In this document: positions 26,263 to 34,306 of the stretch, piece by piece | Position numbering within the stretch: position 1 is the stretch's first letter | Layout of the letters: every line of letters starts with the position of its first letter | From: Roseateles violae | GTDB lineage: Bacteria; Pseudomonadota; Gammaproteobacteria; Burkholderiales; Burkholderiaceae_C | DNA length: 64,000 bases | Assembly (NCBI RefSeq): GCF_030410485.1 | Contig: NZ_JAUHHC010000002.1 | Span: forward strand, 620,001-684,000 | Reading direction: 5' to 3' | Translations under genes and position numbers: made by a program | The notes under the pieces: model-generated | The model's input: only the letters and a program-made list of their open reading frames with translations | Database searches by the model: none | Told to the model about the DNA's origin: nothing

Positions 26263-26589
26263 GCGTTCGTCGGGGTTCAAAACTCCTTTGAACGTGACAA
26301 CGCCCTGGGGGGAGTCAACAATCATCAGCATCTCAGTTCCAGCAAGTGTCAGCGACCGAATCTTCAGCACATTGCTGCCTTGATCTGTTGTAAGAGTTCC
26401 GCGATATAGCCCGCCATCCGCTACCAGCGTCATCGCGCCCTGCGCGACATTCTTACCCGTGTTTACCTTGAAGACCCACGCTCCGGCCATGTCGGGGCCC
26501 GAGGCCCCCACTGGTTCGGGCACGCCTGCGCATCCCCACAGTGCGAAGGGGACAAGGGCCAAGGTTAAAGCGACAGATCGTCGGTCCAT
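26197..26589 (-). CDS. Small lipoprotein of unknown function
   Basis: 130 residues. Signal peptide with lipobox LWGC (MDRRSVALTLALVPFALWGC), so it is probably lipidated. The mature part (AGAWVFKVNTGKN, GAMTLVADGGLYRGTLTTDQG, SPQGVVTFKGVLNPDERSFDG) alternates short beta strands, as in small lipocalin-like folds. GGAGAAG upstream of the ATG at 26589 supports the start. It converges on, and overlaps by 66 bases, the truncated secreted gene. Confidence 0.75.
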   Translation of the reverse strand: MDRRSVALTLALVPFALWGCAGVPEPVGASGPDMAGAWVFKVNTGKNVAQGAMTLVADGGLYRGTLTTDQGSNVLKIRSLTLAGTEMLMIVDSPQGVVTFKGVLNPDERSFDGAVTYHNGQTFPMVGTRR

Positions 26590-26787
26590 TTGCTTCTCCG
26601 GTTGGAACCGGAAATCTAGACGCACTGTCGTGCGGACTCAGCCGGAATGCGACGAACGACGGTTCTCACATGCTGAACGGCGAATCGGCCGCCGAGGTTC
26701 CGCCTCTCAGCCGACTTTTGAACGGAGTGGCGGCCCCTGGGCTGTGCGGTTCTGGAACTTCGATGCTGTCGGTCGACCGATGATTCA

Positions 26788-28167
26788 TCACCTGGGTGAG
26801 CCCTGAGTCGCCATCGAGGGCTTTCTCGCCTCCAGCATCTGGTGCTCGGCGGCCCGTACGGCCGATTCCAGCTGTTCGTCGAGGCTGACGGCGCCGACGC
26901 CGGGGAGCTCGGCAACGATCAGGAAGCCCCTGTCATGCCCGTCGGCACTGAAGGCCTGCACCAGACGCAACTGGTCGCTGGCGAGCAGGCGGCCGTCGGT
27001 TTCCGACCACTGCTCCGCGGCGACCAGGCAGCCGGCCGAAGGCGTGCCGGGGAAGTAGGGCTCGCCGCGGTAGTAGGCCGGGTTGATCGTCGTGCCGTGC
27101 ATCAGGATGTCATCGCGGCCGGCCAGGCCGGCAAGCCAGGCCTCGCGCAGCGGCACGCGCCAGGAGGCTGGCAGCAGCGCGTCGTAGGCGGCCTCGCTCC
27201 AGCGCTGGCCTTGCTCGGCTTCGTGCCGGAACTCGGCCAGGCTGGACTCGATCGGCAGCATGCTGTGCAAATAGGGCGTCGGGCCTATCCAGCGGTTGCC
27301 GGCCGTACCCGCACCACGCACCGTGAAGAGTCCGCGCGGCGTGTTGCCGGCGGTGATCGTGCCGGGCAGCCCGCTGCGTGCCAGGGCCAGCTGCGGGATC
27401 TGCAGCAGCTGGCCATCGGCATCCCGGACGAAGCGCCCGTCGGCACCGCGCAGCAGCGCCAGGCCCATCGCCCGACGGCCAGGACGCTGCAGGCTGAAGA
27501 CCACAGGCAGGCCCGGTTTCAGCGGCACGGCCAGCAACTCGGCCAGCGGTGGCTCGCTCGCCGCTGCGGGATCGAGCGCCGCTTGCAGTGCCTGCAGGCG
27601 CGGCTCGTCGCAGCAGTCGGCACGCTGCCGCAGCGCCTCGCGCAGCGCCGGCGCCGCTGCAGCGTCGGCCTTCAGCAGGGTATAGGCCGCGATCGAGAAC
27701 TCGCGCGGACCGGCCAGCTTGGATAGCAGCGGCCACAGCAGCGGCGCGGCATCGGCGGCGTACAGCGTGTGGGCTGCTGTCAGCAGCAGCCGCTGGCGCT
27801 CTGCGGGCTGGGCCGACAGGGCTGGCAAGGCGGCCAGCAGCGGCGCGCGGCCGGCGTCGATCTCGATGTTGAACAGCATGATCGCCGCCAGTGCCGCGGG
27901 CAGCTGGGTGGGATCGGCCAGGCGCTGCGGCAGCCGCTCGCGTTCGAGCGCCAGCATCGACAGCTCGGCCCGCTGCGCGGCGGCCGGCCAGCTGAAGTCG
28001 GCGCTCCGATAGGCCTGCAGTTCGGCCGGGCTGTGCCGCTTCTCCGGTGCAGCGCAGGCCGCCAGCAGCAGCGCAAGCAGGCAAGGTGCAAGCCGCTGTT
28101 TCAGTTCCGGCACGCCCCGGCCGCGCAACGCATCCAGGAAGGTCCGGCGTGGCGGGGGCCGGTTCAT
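26788..28167 (-). CDS. L,D-transpeptidase-like (YkuD superfamily) lipoprotein
   Basis: 459 residues. The N-terminus ends in the lipobox LLAAC after a hydrophobic helix. The first half is Ala/Leu-rich and helical. The C-terminal half carries the YkuD-type signature: ITAGNTPRGLFTVRG, ILMHGTTINPAYY and PSAGCLVAAEQW, i.e. the His and the SxGC nucleophile; the usual Arg after the Cys is not seen, so activity may differ from peptidoglycan crosslinking. ATG overlaps the stop of the upstream beta-lactamase-like gene (ATGA). Its function is probably linked to that gene and to TonB receptor 1. Confidence 0.72.
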   Translation of the reverse strand: MNRPPPRRTFLDALRGRGVPELKQRLAPCLLALLLAACAAPEKRHSPAELQAYRSADFSWPAAAQRAELSMLALERERLPQRLADPTQLPAALAAIMLFNIEIDAGRAPLLAALPALSAQPAERQRLLLTAAHTLYAADAAPLLWPLLSKLAGPREFSIAAYTLLKADAAAAPALREALRQRADCCDEPRLQALQAALDPAAASEPPLAELLAVPLKPGLPVVFSLQRPGRRAMGLALLRGADGRFVRDADGQLLQIPQLALARSGLPGTITAGNTPRGLFTVRGAGTAGNRWIGPTPYLHSMLPIESSLAEFRHEAEQGQRWSEAAYDALLPASWRVPLREAWLAGLAGRDDILMHGTTINPAYYRGEPYFPGTPSAGCLVAAEQWSETDGRLLASDQLRLVQAFSADGHDRGFLIVAELPGVGAVSLDEQLESAVRAAEHQMLEARKPSMATQGSPR

Positions 28168-29447
28168 AGCAGCTTCTTCCACAGCAGCGCCAGCAACCGT
28201 TCCTCGGCCGGCGAGAAGCTGGAGTAGCGGCCGTGCAGTGCATCGCTGCCGGCGCGGATACCGCCGATGGCGTAGACGACGCCGATGCGGCGGCTGGGCT
28301 CGAAGATCAGGCCGGACAGCAAGCCATAGGCCTCGCCCAGATGGCCCCAGGCCTGCAGGCCGCCGGCCGACGTCAGCCGATCGCCCCATGAGGGTCCGCT
28401 GCGGTCGATGAAGTGCTGCACCCCCAGGCCCCAGGCCTGGAACAGGCCGCCCAGGTCGTCGCCGTTCCCGCTCGGCGCGTCGTGGCGCCAGTGCTCGCTG
28501 AGCATCGCGTCGATACTGGACTGCTGCAGGAAGCGCCCGCCCTTGTGGACGCCCCCGTTGGTCAGCATGGCCATCGCCGCTGCGAGGTCGCGCACGCGGG
28601 TCCGCAGCCCCCCCTGTGGTGCGAACAGGGCGGGGCGGCTGCCCGGCACGTAGTCCGCCGGCAGCGGAGGGGGCTTTGGCGCGGCGGCATGGTAGTCGTC
28701 CACCTGGGCGATCCAGCGGCCATCGGGATGCCTGCGGTACAGCGTGGCGAGCTCGGCAAGCTGAGCCGGCCTCAGACGATGCACGTCGAAACTGCCCTGC
28801 ATGCCCAGCGGGCCCAGCACCTGTTCCTGCATCAACCGGTCAAAGCGAAGCCCGCTGGCGCGCTCCATGGCACCGGCGAGCACGACGTAGTTGAAATTGC
28901 AGTACTGGAAATGGCGGCCGGGCGCGGCCGCCGCCCATCTGAGGCCGCGCTGCACATGCCGCTGCAGCGTCATGCCGGTGTCGGCATAGCTGTCGCCATC
29001 ATCGAGCAGGGAGCTCCGGTGGCTCAGCAGCAGTCGCGCCGTGATCGGCTGCTGCGGATGGTCCGGATGGCGCAGCGCGAAGCCGAGCGTGGCGCCGATA
29101 TCGGCATCCAGATCGAAGCGGCCAGCTTCGACCAGGCGCAATGCGGCCAGTGCCACCACCAGCTTGGACACCGAGGCCATCCGGAACAGGGTGTTTACCG
29201 TGACAGGCAGGTCCCGCCGACTAGCGGCAGGCGCAATATAGCGGCGGCCGAAGCAGCCCTCGTATACGGTGCGGCCCTCGCGTTGCACCAGCACCGACAG
29301 GCTGGCCAGCGGGTTGGCCGGGTCATTGAGAAGGTCCCGCAGCCCATCGGCTTGGGCCAGGGCCGGCATCGCTGCCAGCAGCGGCAACGACAGCAGGCGC
29401 CGTCGCAGGGCATCGGGGTGGCAACCGAGGTTTGGTCCAGCGGACAT
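28164..29447 (-). CDS. Beta-lactamase-family serine hydrolase
   Basis: 427 residues of the class C/penicillin-binding fold. Signal peptide (RRRLLSLPLLAAMPALAQA), catalytic SVSK (S92, K95), the Tyr motif YCN (Y182) and a late HLG in place of KTG. Such periplasmic proteins include esterases and D-aminopeptidases as well as true beta-lactamases; HxG favours an esterase/peptidase. Of two ATGs, 29447 has GGAG seven bases upstream and is preferred to 29459. It lies 49 bases after TonB receptor 1 across a strong hairpin, so readthrough expression is probable. Confidence 0.85.
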   Translation of the reverse strand: MSAGPNLGCHPDALRRRLLSLPLLAAMPALAQADGLRDLLNDPANPLASLSVLVQREGRTVYEGCFGRRYIAPAASRRDLPVTVNTLFRMASVSKLVVALAALRLVEAGRFDLDADIGATLGFALRHPDHPQQPITARLLLSHRSSLLDDGDSYADTGMTLQRHVQRGLRWAAAAPGRHFQYCNFNYVVLAGAMERASGLRFDRLMQEQVLGPLGMQGSFDVHRLRPAQLAELATLYRRHPDGRWIAQVDDYHAAAPKPPPLPADYVPGSRPALFAPQGGLRTRVRDLAAAMAMLTNGGVHKGGRFLQQSSIDAMLSEHWRHDAPSGNGDDLGGLFQAWGLGVQHFIDRSGPSWGDRLTSAGGLQAWGHLGEAYGLLSGLIFEPSRRIGVVYAIGGIRAGSDALHGRYSSFSPAEERLLALLWKKLL

Positions 29448-29460
29448 CGCTTTCTCCATG

Positions 29461-29489
29461 GAAAGGGGCCGGCCCTGGAGGCCGGCCCC
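29461..29489 (-). terminator. Hairpin between TonB receptor 1 and the serine hydrolase gene
   Basis: GGGGCCGGCC (29465-29474) and GGCCGGCCCC (29480-29489) form a perfect ten-base stem with a five-base loop, followed in the minus direction by TTTC. It can partly end transcription after the receptor gene. Confidence 0.65.
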
Positions 29490-29496
29490 GTCGGCA

Positions 29497-32103
29497 TCAG
29501 CGGAAGGTGTAGGAGAAATTCAGGCCGATGGTGCGCGGTGTCGTGTAGATCATCCGCGTGCCGAGCAGGGTGTCGCCGAGGTTCTGCACCGACACCTGGG
29601 CCCGCGTGTTGGCGATGTTCTGCACCCACAGGCTCAGACCCCAGTCCCCCTTGTAGAGCCCGACGTTGCCGTCGTAGAGCGTGTACGAGGGGTAGTACAG
29701 CGGTGGCGTCTCGCTGGCCGAATCGGTGCGGTCGTTGCCGATCTTGCCCACGTAGCGGGCCCCCAGGGCAGCCGAGAAGTCGTAGTCGTCGCCGATGATG
29801 GTGTTGAAGCGCAGGCCGAAATTGTGCTTCCACTTCGGCGCGCCGTTCAGCTGGCCGCCGGCCGACCAGACGCGGCAGTCCGGGCCGTCCGGATCGTCCG
29901 CGCTGCCGGGGCGGTTCCCGCCTTCGGTGTAGGTGCAGCGCTGCTTGGTGCTGACCCATTTGGCGCGGGTGGTGGCGGTGTTGTAGCTGAGTTGCCAGTT
30001 CTCGTTCAGGCGCAGCCGGGCCGAAAACTCCCAGCCGGTCGAACGGGCATCCGGTCCGTTCACCGTGCCGTTGAGCGGGAAGTCGATGCCCAGGCCGTAC
30101 GGGTCGGGCAGGCCCTGCGAGTAGTAGGTCTGCACGTTCTTCCAGTCGATGCGGTAGACATCGGTCTGCACATAGAGCTGGCGATCGAGCATAAAGCCCT
30201 TCAGGCCCAGCTCGTAGTTGTCGGTCGTGTCCGGGCTGTAGTTCTGCGTGTCCGGCGCGACGAACTGGTTCGTCTTCGGGTAGTCGCGGAAGGAGTTGTT
30301 GCCGCCGCGGCGGAAGCCCTGCGAGTAGGTCGCATAACCGAGGAAATCCTCGGAAAGCTGGTAGGAGGTATTGAGCTTGTAATAGGACTGGCCCTTGTCT
30401 CTGCCTTCGTTCTGCGTCCGGGTGTCGGCCAGGCCGCCGGCGTAATCCACGATCAGCGCCGAGCCCTTGTCCGAATAGCGGAACACCCGAGCGCCGGCCA
30501 TCACGCGCCAGCGATCGGTGACGGCGTAGTTCAGTTCGCCGTAGGCCGCCAGTTCCTTGTACTCGCTGCCCAGATCCTCCGAGTAGCCGGAGTCGGTCAC
30601 ACCGCCGACGGCGGCACGGTCGATGCCGGTGAAGTCGCCCTCCGGCGGCAGCTTGTCGATGCCGGGGAAGATCTCGTTGAAGCGCAGATTGCGCTTCTGC
30701 TTGGTGAAGAACACGCCGGTGATCCAGTTCAGCGGACCGTCACCCTTGGATACCAGCCGGGCTTCGCTGGAGATGCCGCTGTAGCTGTTGTCGAAGGTCA
30801 TGTACAGCGAGTTGTTGGACTTGCGCACATTGCCGGAGGGAAACCAGTTGTAGAACGCGTTGCCCTGGTTGGTGTAGTCGGCCTGGCCGATGCGGCTGTC
30901 GCTGAAGCGCGAGGTGTTGGAGTGCAGGACCGCAAAGCCGAGGTCCCAGTCCAGGTCCAGGCTGTCGAGCTTGAAGTCGCGGTCGGCGAATTCCGGGTAG
31001 CGCGAAAGAATCGTGTGGTCGTTGACGACGGGCGGCGTCTTGCTGCTGTCGGTGTAGGTGCAGTTGGCGGGCAGGCAGGGCGAGATATTGAGCCGCCAGG
31101 CGGCATCGACCTGGGCCGGCGTCGTGGCATTGGCGATCTTCACCGGATACAGGCTCACGCCGCTGGTGCCGTGCGCCGTCTGGCTCTGCTCGGCGTGCGA
31201 GTAGCTGAGCAGCACGTCTGGCGTCAGCCGCCACAGCAGGGACACGCGGGCTGTGTTGACCTTCTGCCAGTCGTCGTCCTCGTACAGATTCTTGTTGGGA
31301 TCGGGCTGTGTCGTCCAGGTCCAGGTGCCGGTGCGCCATGGCGGATTGGACAGGCGGTCGGTATAGCCCTTCTCGTCCAGCCGCGCCAGCGAGGCGCGCA
31401 GCGCGAAGTTCTCGCCCAGCGGCAGGTTGAACACGGCATCGGTGTCGTTGGACAGGCCGCCGTTCTCGGTCTGGTAGAAGCTGGTGTTCAGCTGCGCCTC
31501 GGTCTTGCCCAGGCGCGGCTTGTTGGTGATGTAGCGCACCGTGCCGCCGAGGCTGCCGGCGCCGTACAGCGTGCCCTGCGGACCCAGCAGGGTCTCGACC
31601 CGTGCGACATCCTTGATGCGGTAGCCGATGTTCGGCAGCATCGTGTCGTCGAGGTAATAGGCCAGCGTCGAACGGACGAACTGCTCGATATTGTTGGCGT
31701 TCACCGCCGACACGTTGAGGCCGCGCACCGTCACCGAGTCGGCGAAGCGGGCGCTGTTGCCGGGCGCGTTGATCGCTTCGCTGTGCGCGATCAGCTTCTT
31801 GATGTCGGTGATGTTCTCTTCGCGCAACTGGCTCTCGGTCAAGGCCGAGACGTTGTAGGGAATCTTGTGGGCCGCCTGGGCACGCTTGTCCGAGGTGACG
31901 ATCACCGTGTCCAGGGTGGCGCTGGGCTTCTTGCTCGCGGCCGCCTGGTTGCCTTCCTCGGCCTTCTGATCCTCGGTCTTTTGCTGGCTGAGCGCCGGTG
32001 GTGCGTCGGATTGTTGTGCGCCGGCCGGCAGCGCGGGGTTCAGCGTCAGCAAGGCGATGGTGTGGGCGGCGGCAGTTGCCGTCGCACTTTTCTTGAAGTT
32101 CAT
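29497..32103 (-). CDS. TonB-dependent outer-membrane receptor 1
   Basis: 868 residues. Signal peptide, Gln/Lys-rich linker, TonB-box-like region (LDTVIVTSDKR), plug domain (about 60-180: IPYNVSALTESQLREENI, VTVRGLN, VETLLGPQGTLYGAGSLGGTVRYIT) and a beta barrel. It falls in the group often annotated as siderophore-type receptors, but in this locus a glycan or glycopeptide ligand is more probable. It shares its promoter region with the first DUF4127 gene; TAGACCA half-sites lie there. The last residue is Arg after SYTF rather than a terminal Phe. Confidence 0.93.
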   Translation of the reverse strand: MNFKKSATATAAAHTIALLTLNPALPAGAQQSDAPPALSQQKTEDQKAEEGNQAAASKKPSATLDTVIVTSDKRAQAAHKIPYNVSALTESQLREENITDIKKLIAHSEAINAPGNSARFADSVTVRGLNVSAVNANNIEQFVRSTLAYYLDDTMLPNIGYRIKDVARVETLLGPQGTLYGAGSLGGTVRYITNKPRLGKTEAQLNTSFYQTENGGLSNDTDAVFNLPLGENFALRASLARLDEKGYTDRLSNPPWRTGTWTWTTQPDPNKNLYEDDDWQKVNTARVSLLWRLTPDVLLSYSHAEQSQTAHGTSGVSLYPVKIANATTPAQVDAAWRLNISPCLPANCTYTDSSKTPPVVNDHTILSRYPEFADRDFKLDSLDLDWDLGFAVLHSNTSRFSDSRIGQADYTNQGNAFYNWFPSGNVRKSNNSLYMTFDNSYSGISSEARLVSKGDGPLNWITGVFFTKQKRNLRFNEIFPGIDKLPPEGDFTGIDRAAVGGVTDSGYSEDLGSEYKELAAYGELNYAVTDRWRVMAGARVFRYSDKGSALIVDYAGGLADTRTQNEGRDKGQSYYKLNTSYQLSEDFLGYATYSQGFRRGGNNSFRDYPKTNQFVAPDTQNYSPDTTDNYELGLKGFMLDRQLYVQTDVYRIDWKNVQTYYSQGLPDPYGLGIDFPLNGTVNGPDARSTGWEFSARLRLNENWQLSYNTATTRAKWVSTKQRCTYTEGGNRPGSADDPDGPDCRVWSAGGQLNGAPKWKHNFGLRFNTIIGDDYDFSAALGARYVGKIGNDRTDSASETPPLYYPSYTLYDGNVGLYKGDWGLSLWVQNIANTRAQVSVQNLGDTLLGTRMIYTTPRTIGLNFSYTFR

Positions 32104-32471
32104 GTCGATGCTTCGATAGGAGTACAAATGCCCGGCCGGACGACCGGCAGCGGGCTCGCCGGAGAAAACACCGCGCAGCAGCACGCGCCCACGCGCCGCG
32201 CGTTCGAAAGCGGGCGTGGCGTACGAATGGCGTGAGGGCGGCTGCACGCGGAGTCAAACGCGGGGCGGCAAAGCGCTCCGCGCCGGCCCGCTGCTAGGCG
32301 CCCGGCTCGAGACCGGATCGCACGGCGTGGCTGCTCAGGCAGCACTGGCGCCAGGCGATCACGAGCCCCTCCAGCATCGAAAACATCGACAACTCCTTCA
32401 CCTCGCGACGGACAAGACCGCAAGCTGCGGCTGGACCGAGGGCGCTGTATCGAATCCTATTGGTTTGCTTG

Positions 32472-32478
32472 TGGTCTA
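32472..32478. promoter_or_regulatory. TAGACCA half-site (receptor 1 side)
   Basis: TGGTCTA on the plus strand, in the 534-base gap between TonB receptor 1 and the first DUF4127 gene. Same heptamer as in the two other divergent promoters of the sugar locus. Confidence 0.5.
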
Positions 32479-32523
32479 AACAAACATCGGAGCTTGCAGC
32501 GTAAGCGCAGTAGTCTCCTCGGG

Positions 32524-32536
32524 CAACTAGGGTAGA
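32524..32536. promoter_or_regulatory. Conserved promoter block CAACTAGGGTAGA (copy 1)
   Basis: Thirteen bases identical to 42886-42898. In both places the block begins exactly 62 bases before a TACCATTnnTAGACCA site. It may be an activator site or part of a shared promoter. Confidence 0.55.
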
Positions 32537-32585
32537 TACGCGTGATCGGCTATTCGAAATAGTTGGCTGCCGTTTCAAAATTTCA

Positions 32586-32601
32586 TACCATTTATAGACC
32601 A
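32586..32601. promoter_or_regulatory. TACCATTnnTAGACCA operator (copy 1)
   Basis: TACCATTtaTAGACCA, 36 bases before the DUF4127 start. A TTGGCT at 32563-32568 is 17 bases upstream of TACCAT, so the site could cover the -10 region and act by repression. The likely ligand is the HutC-type regulator at 42.1-42.8 kb, whose DasR/NagR relatives bind TGGTCTAGACCA-like sites. Confidence 0.6.
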
Positions 32602-32637
32602 GTGTGCGGTATCTAAGGCTTCGGAGCCGTTCCGTCG

Positions 32638-34110
32638 ATGAAGAAAGTTCTTGTTGGCTTGCCCGTGGACGGGCGTCCGGTGGTGCGCCAGCAGGTGCAG
32701 GCGCTCGTCGCCGCGGGCGGCTGGGAACTGCGCATGCCCGAGGTGGCGCAACTCGGGCGGCCGGCTTGGCCGGCGCAGCGCGACCTGCTTGCCGCCTGGC
32801 TGGAGCGCGAAGCCGACGGTGCCGCCGGCGTCATCGTGTCGATCGACATGCTGGTCTACGGCGGGCGCGTCCCGGCGCGCTTCATCGGCGACGAGTTGAA
32901 CGCGCTGCTGCCTCGGCTGTCGCTGATGCGGCGTCTGAAGCGGCGCGCGCCTCGGCGACCGATCTATGCCTTCGCCGCTGCGCTGCGGATCGCCAACAGC
33001 GGGCTTGCCGATGGAGAAAAGAGTTATTGGCCCGAGTACGGCCAGCGGCTGTGGGCTTGGTCCTTCCACGGCGACAGGTGCCGGCAGACCGGCGATCCGT
33101 CTGCGGCGACGCTGGCGGGCCGCGCGGAGGACGGCCTGCCCGCCGCGATCCGCGCCGATTACCTGGCGACCCGCGCGCGCAACTTCGCCGTCAATGTGGC
33201 GCTGCTGGACCTGGTGGAGCAGGGGGTGATTGACCGCTTGGTCCTGCCGCAGGACAACACCTCGGACTACGGGCTCGACGCTGCCGAGCGCCGGGAGTTG
33301 CGGCAGATGATCCAGGCCCGCGGCTTGAGCGAGCTTGTGCTGATCTATCCCGGGGCCGACGAGGCGATGCACACCCTGGCCGCGCATCTGGTCGGGCGCT
33401 TGCGCGGCAGTCCGCCCTTGCGCATCACCGTCAGCTGTAGCGACGCCGCAAACCTCGGCACGCTGCGCGCCCGGTACGAGGACCGGCCGCTGCTCGAATC
33501 GCTGGCAAGCCAGGTCGAGGCGGTCGGCGCCTGCCTGGTCGGCCCGGACGAAGCCGCCGATCTGCTGCTTGCCCTGCACAGCAGCGGCCCGGCGCAGGGC
33601 GACTGGGCGCTGCGTCTGCCCTTGCCCGCGCCGCAAGCCTTCAGCGCTGGATGGGCGGCGGCACTCGCGCGTTCGGACCTGCCCGTGGCTGTCGCCGACC
33701 TGGCCTATGCGAACGGCGCGGATCCGGTGCTGATCGAGGCGCTGGCCGCGCAGCGACTGCTGCCTCGCCTGGTCGGCTACGCCGGCTGGAACACCGCCAG
33801 CAACAGTCTGGGCGGCCTGCTTGCGCAGCTGGTGCTGGCACGTTCGGCCTGGGCCCGGCCGGCCAATCGGCTGAACACCGCGCTGCGCCTGGCCGACGAC
33901 TTTCTATACCAGGCGCGGCTGCGGCAGACGCTGCGCGATCAGCTCGATGAGGCAAGGCTCCCCGCCGATGCGCTCGCTGCGGCGGCGCGCTCGCTGTTCG
34001 TGCCCGCGGCCGATGCCTGGCTGAGCGCAATGGGTTTGCCCGGTCGCATCAGCCGTTGCCATCTCCCGTGGGACCGCAGTTTCGAGATCGACCTGGAACT
34101 GCAGCCATAA
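32638..34110 (+). CDS. DUF4127 protein, first paralogue
   Basis: 490 residues, cytoplasmic (no signal peptide). It matches the second copy at 49510-50991 along the whole length: VLVGLPVDGRPVVRQQVQ at the N-terminus, SIDMLVYGGRVP, DYLATRARNFAVN, VLPQDNTSDYGLDAAERR, IYPGADEAMHTLAAHLVGR and GYAGWNTASNSLGGLLAQLV. The family has no established activity; the pattern of conserved Asp, Glu, His and Asn suggests an enzyme. This copy differs at acidic positions: QDNTSDYG against QDDTAEYG, and GEKSYW against EEKPYW, so it may have a changed or lost activity. First gene of the plus arm of the first divergon. Confidence 0.87.
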   Translation: MKKVLVGLPVDGRPVVRQQVQALVAAGGWELRMPEVAQLGRPAWPAQRDLLAAWLEREADGAAGVIVSIDMLVYGGRVPARFIGDELNALLPRLSLMRRLKRRAPRRPIYAFAAALRIANSGLADGEKSYWPEYGQRLWAWSFHGDRCRQTGDPSAATLAGRAEDGLPAAIRADYLATRARNFAVNVALLDLVEQGVIDRLVLPQDNTSDYGLDAAERRELRQMIQARGLSELVLIYPGADEAMHTLAAHLVGRLRGSPPLRITVSCSDAANLGTLRARYEDRPLLESLASQVEAVGACLVGPDEAADLLLALHSSGPAQGDWALRLPLPAPQAFSAGWAAALARSDLPVAVADLAYANGADPVLIEALAAQRLLPRLVGYAGWNTASNSLGGLLAQLVLARSAWARPANRLNTALRLADDFLYQARLRQTLRDQLDEARLPADALAAAARSLFVPAADAWLSAMGLPGRISRCHLPWDRSFEIDLELQP

Positions 34111-34306
34111 CCCTGGTGCGCTTGCCGCGACGTTTTTTGTATTGGATCGCGCCCCGCGGCCGCGCAGACACTCCGGCCGCAAGGCGTTTGACTGCAGTCC
34201 TCCAGACGTCAGGCCGGCCGCAGCCGCGGCTCCACCGAGGATCGATCTGCGTTCGTCGTACAGGGCGCACCGACCTCCGAGCTTCTTCCAGATCGGAGTC
34301 TTCCCC

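Noticed and set aside
29497-32103. TonB receptor 1 as siderophore receptor
   Set aside because: No siderophore genes or Fur-type site seen; the promoter shares the sugar-locus motif.
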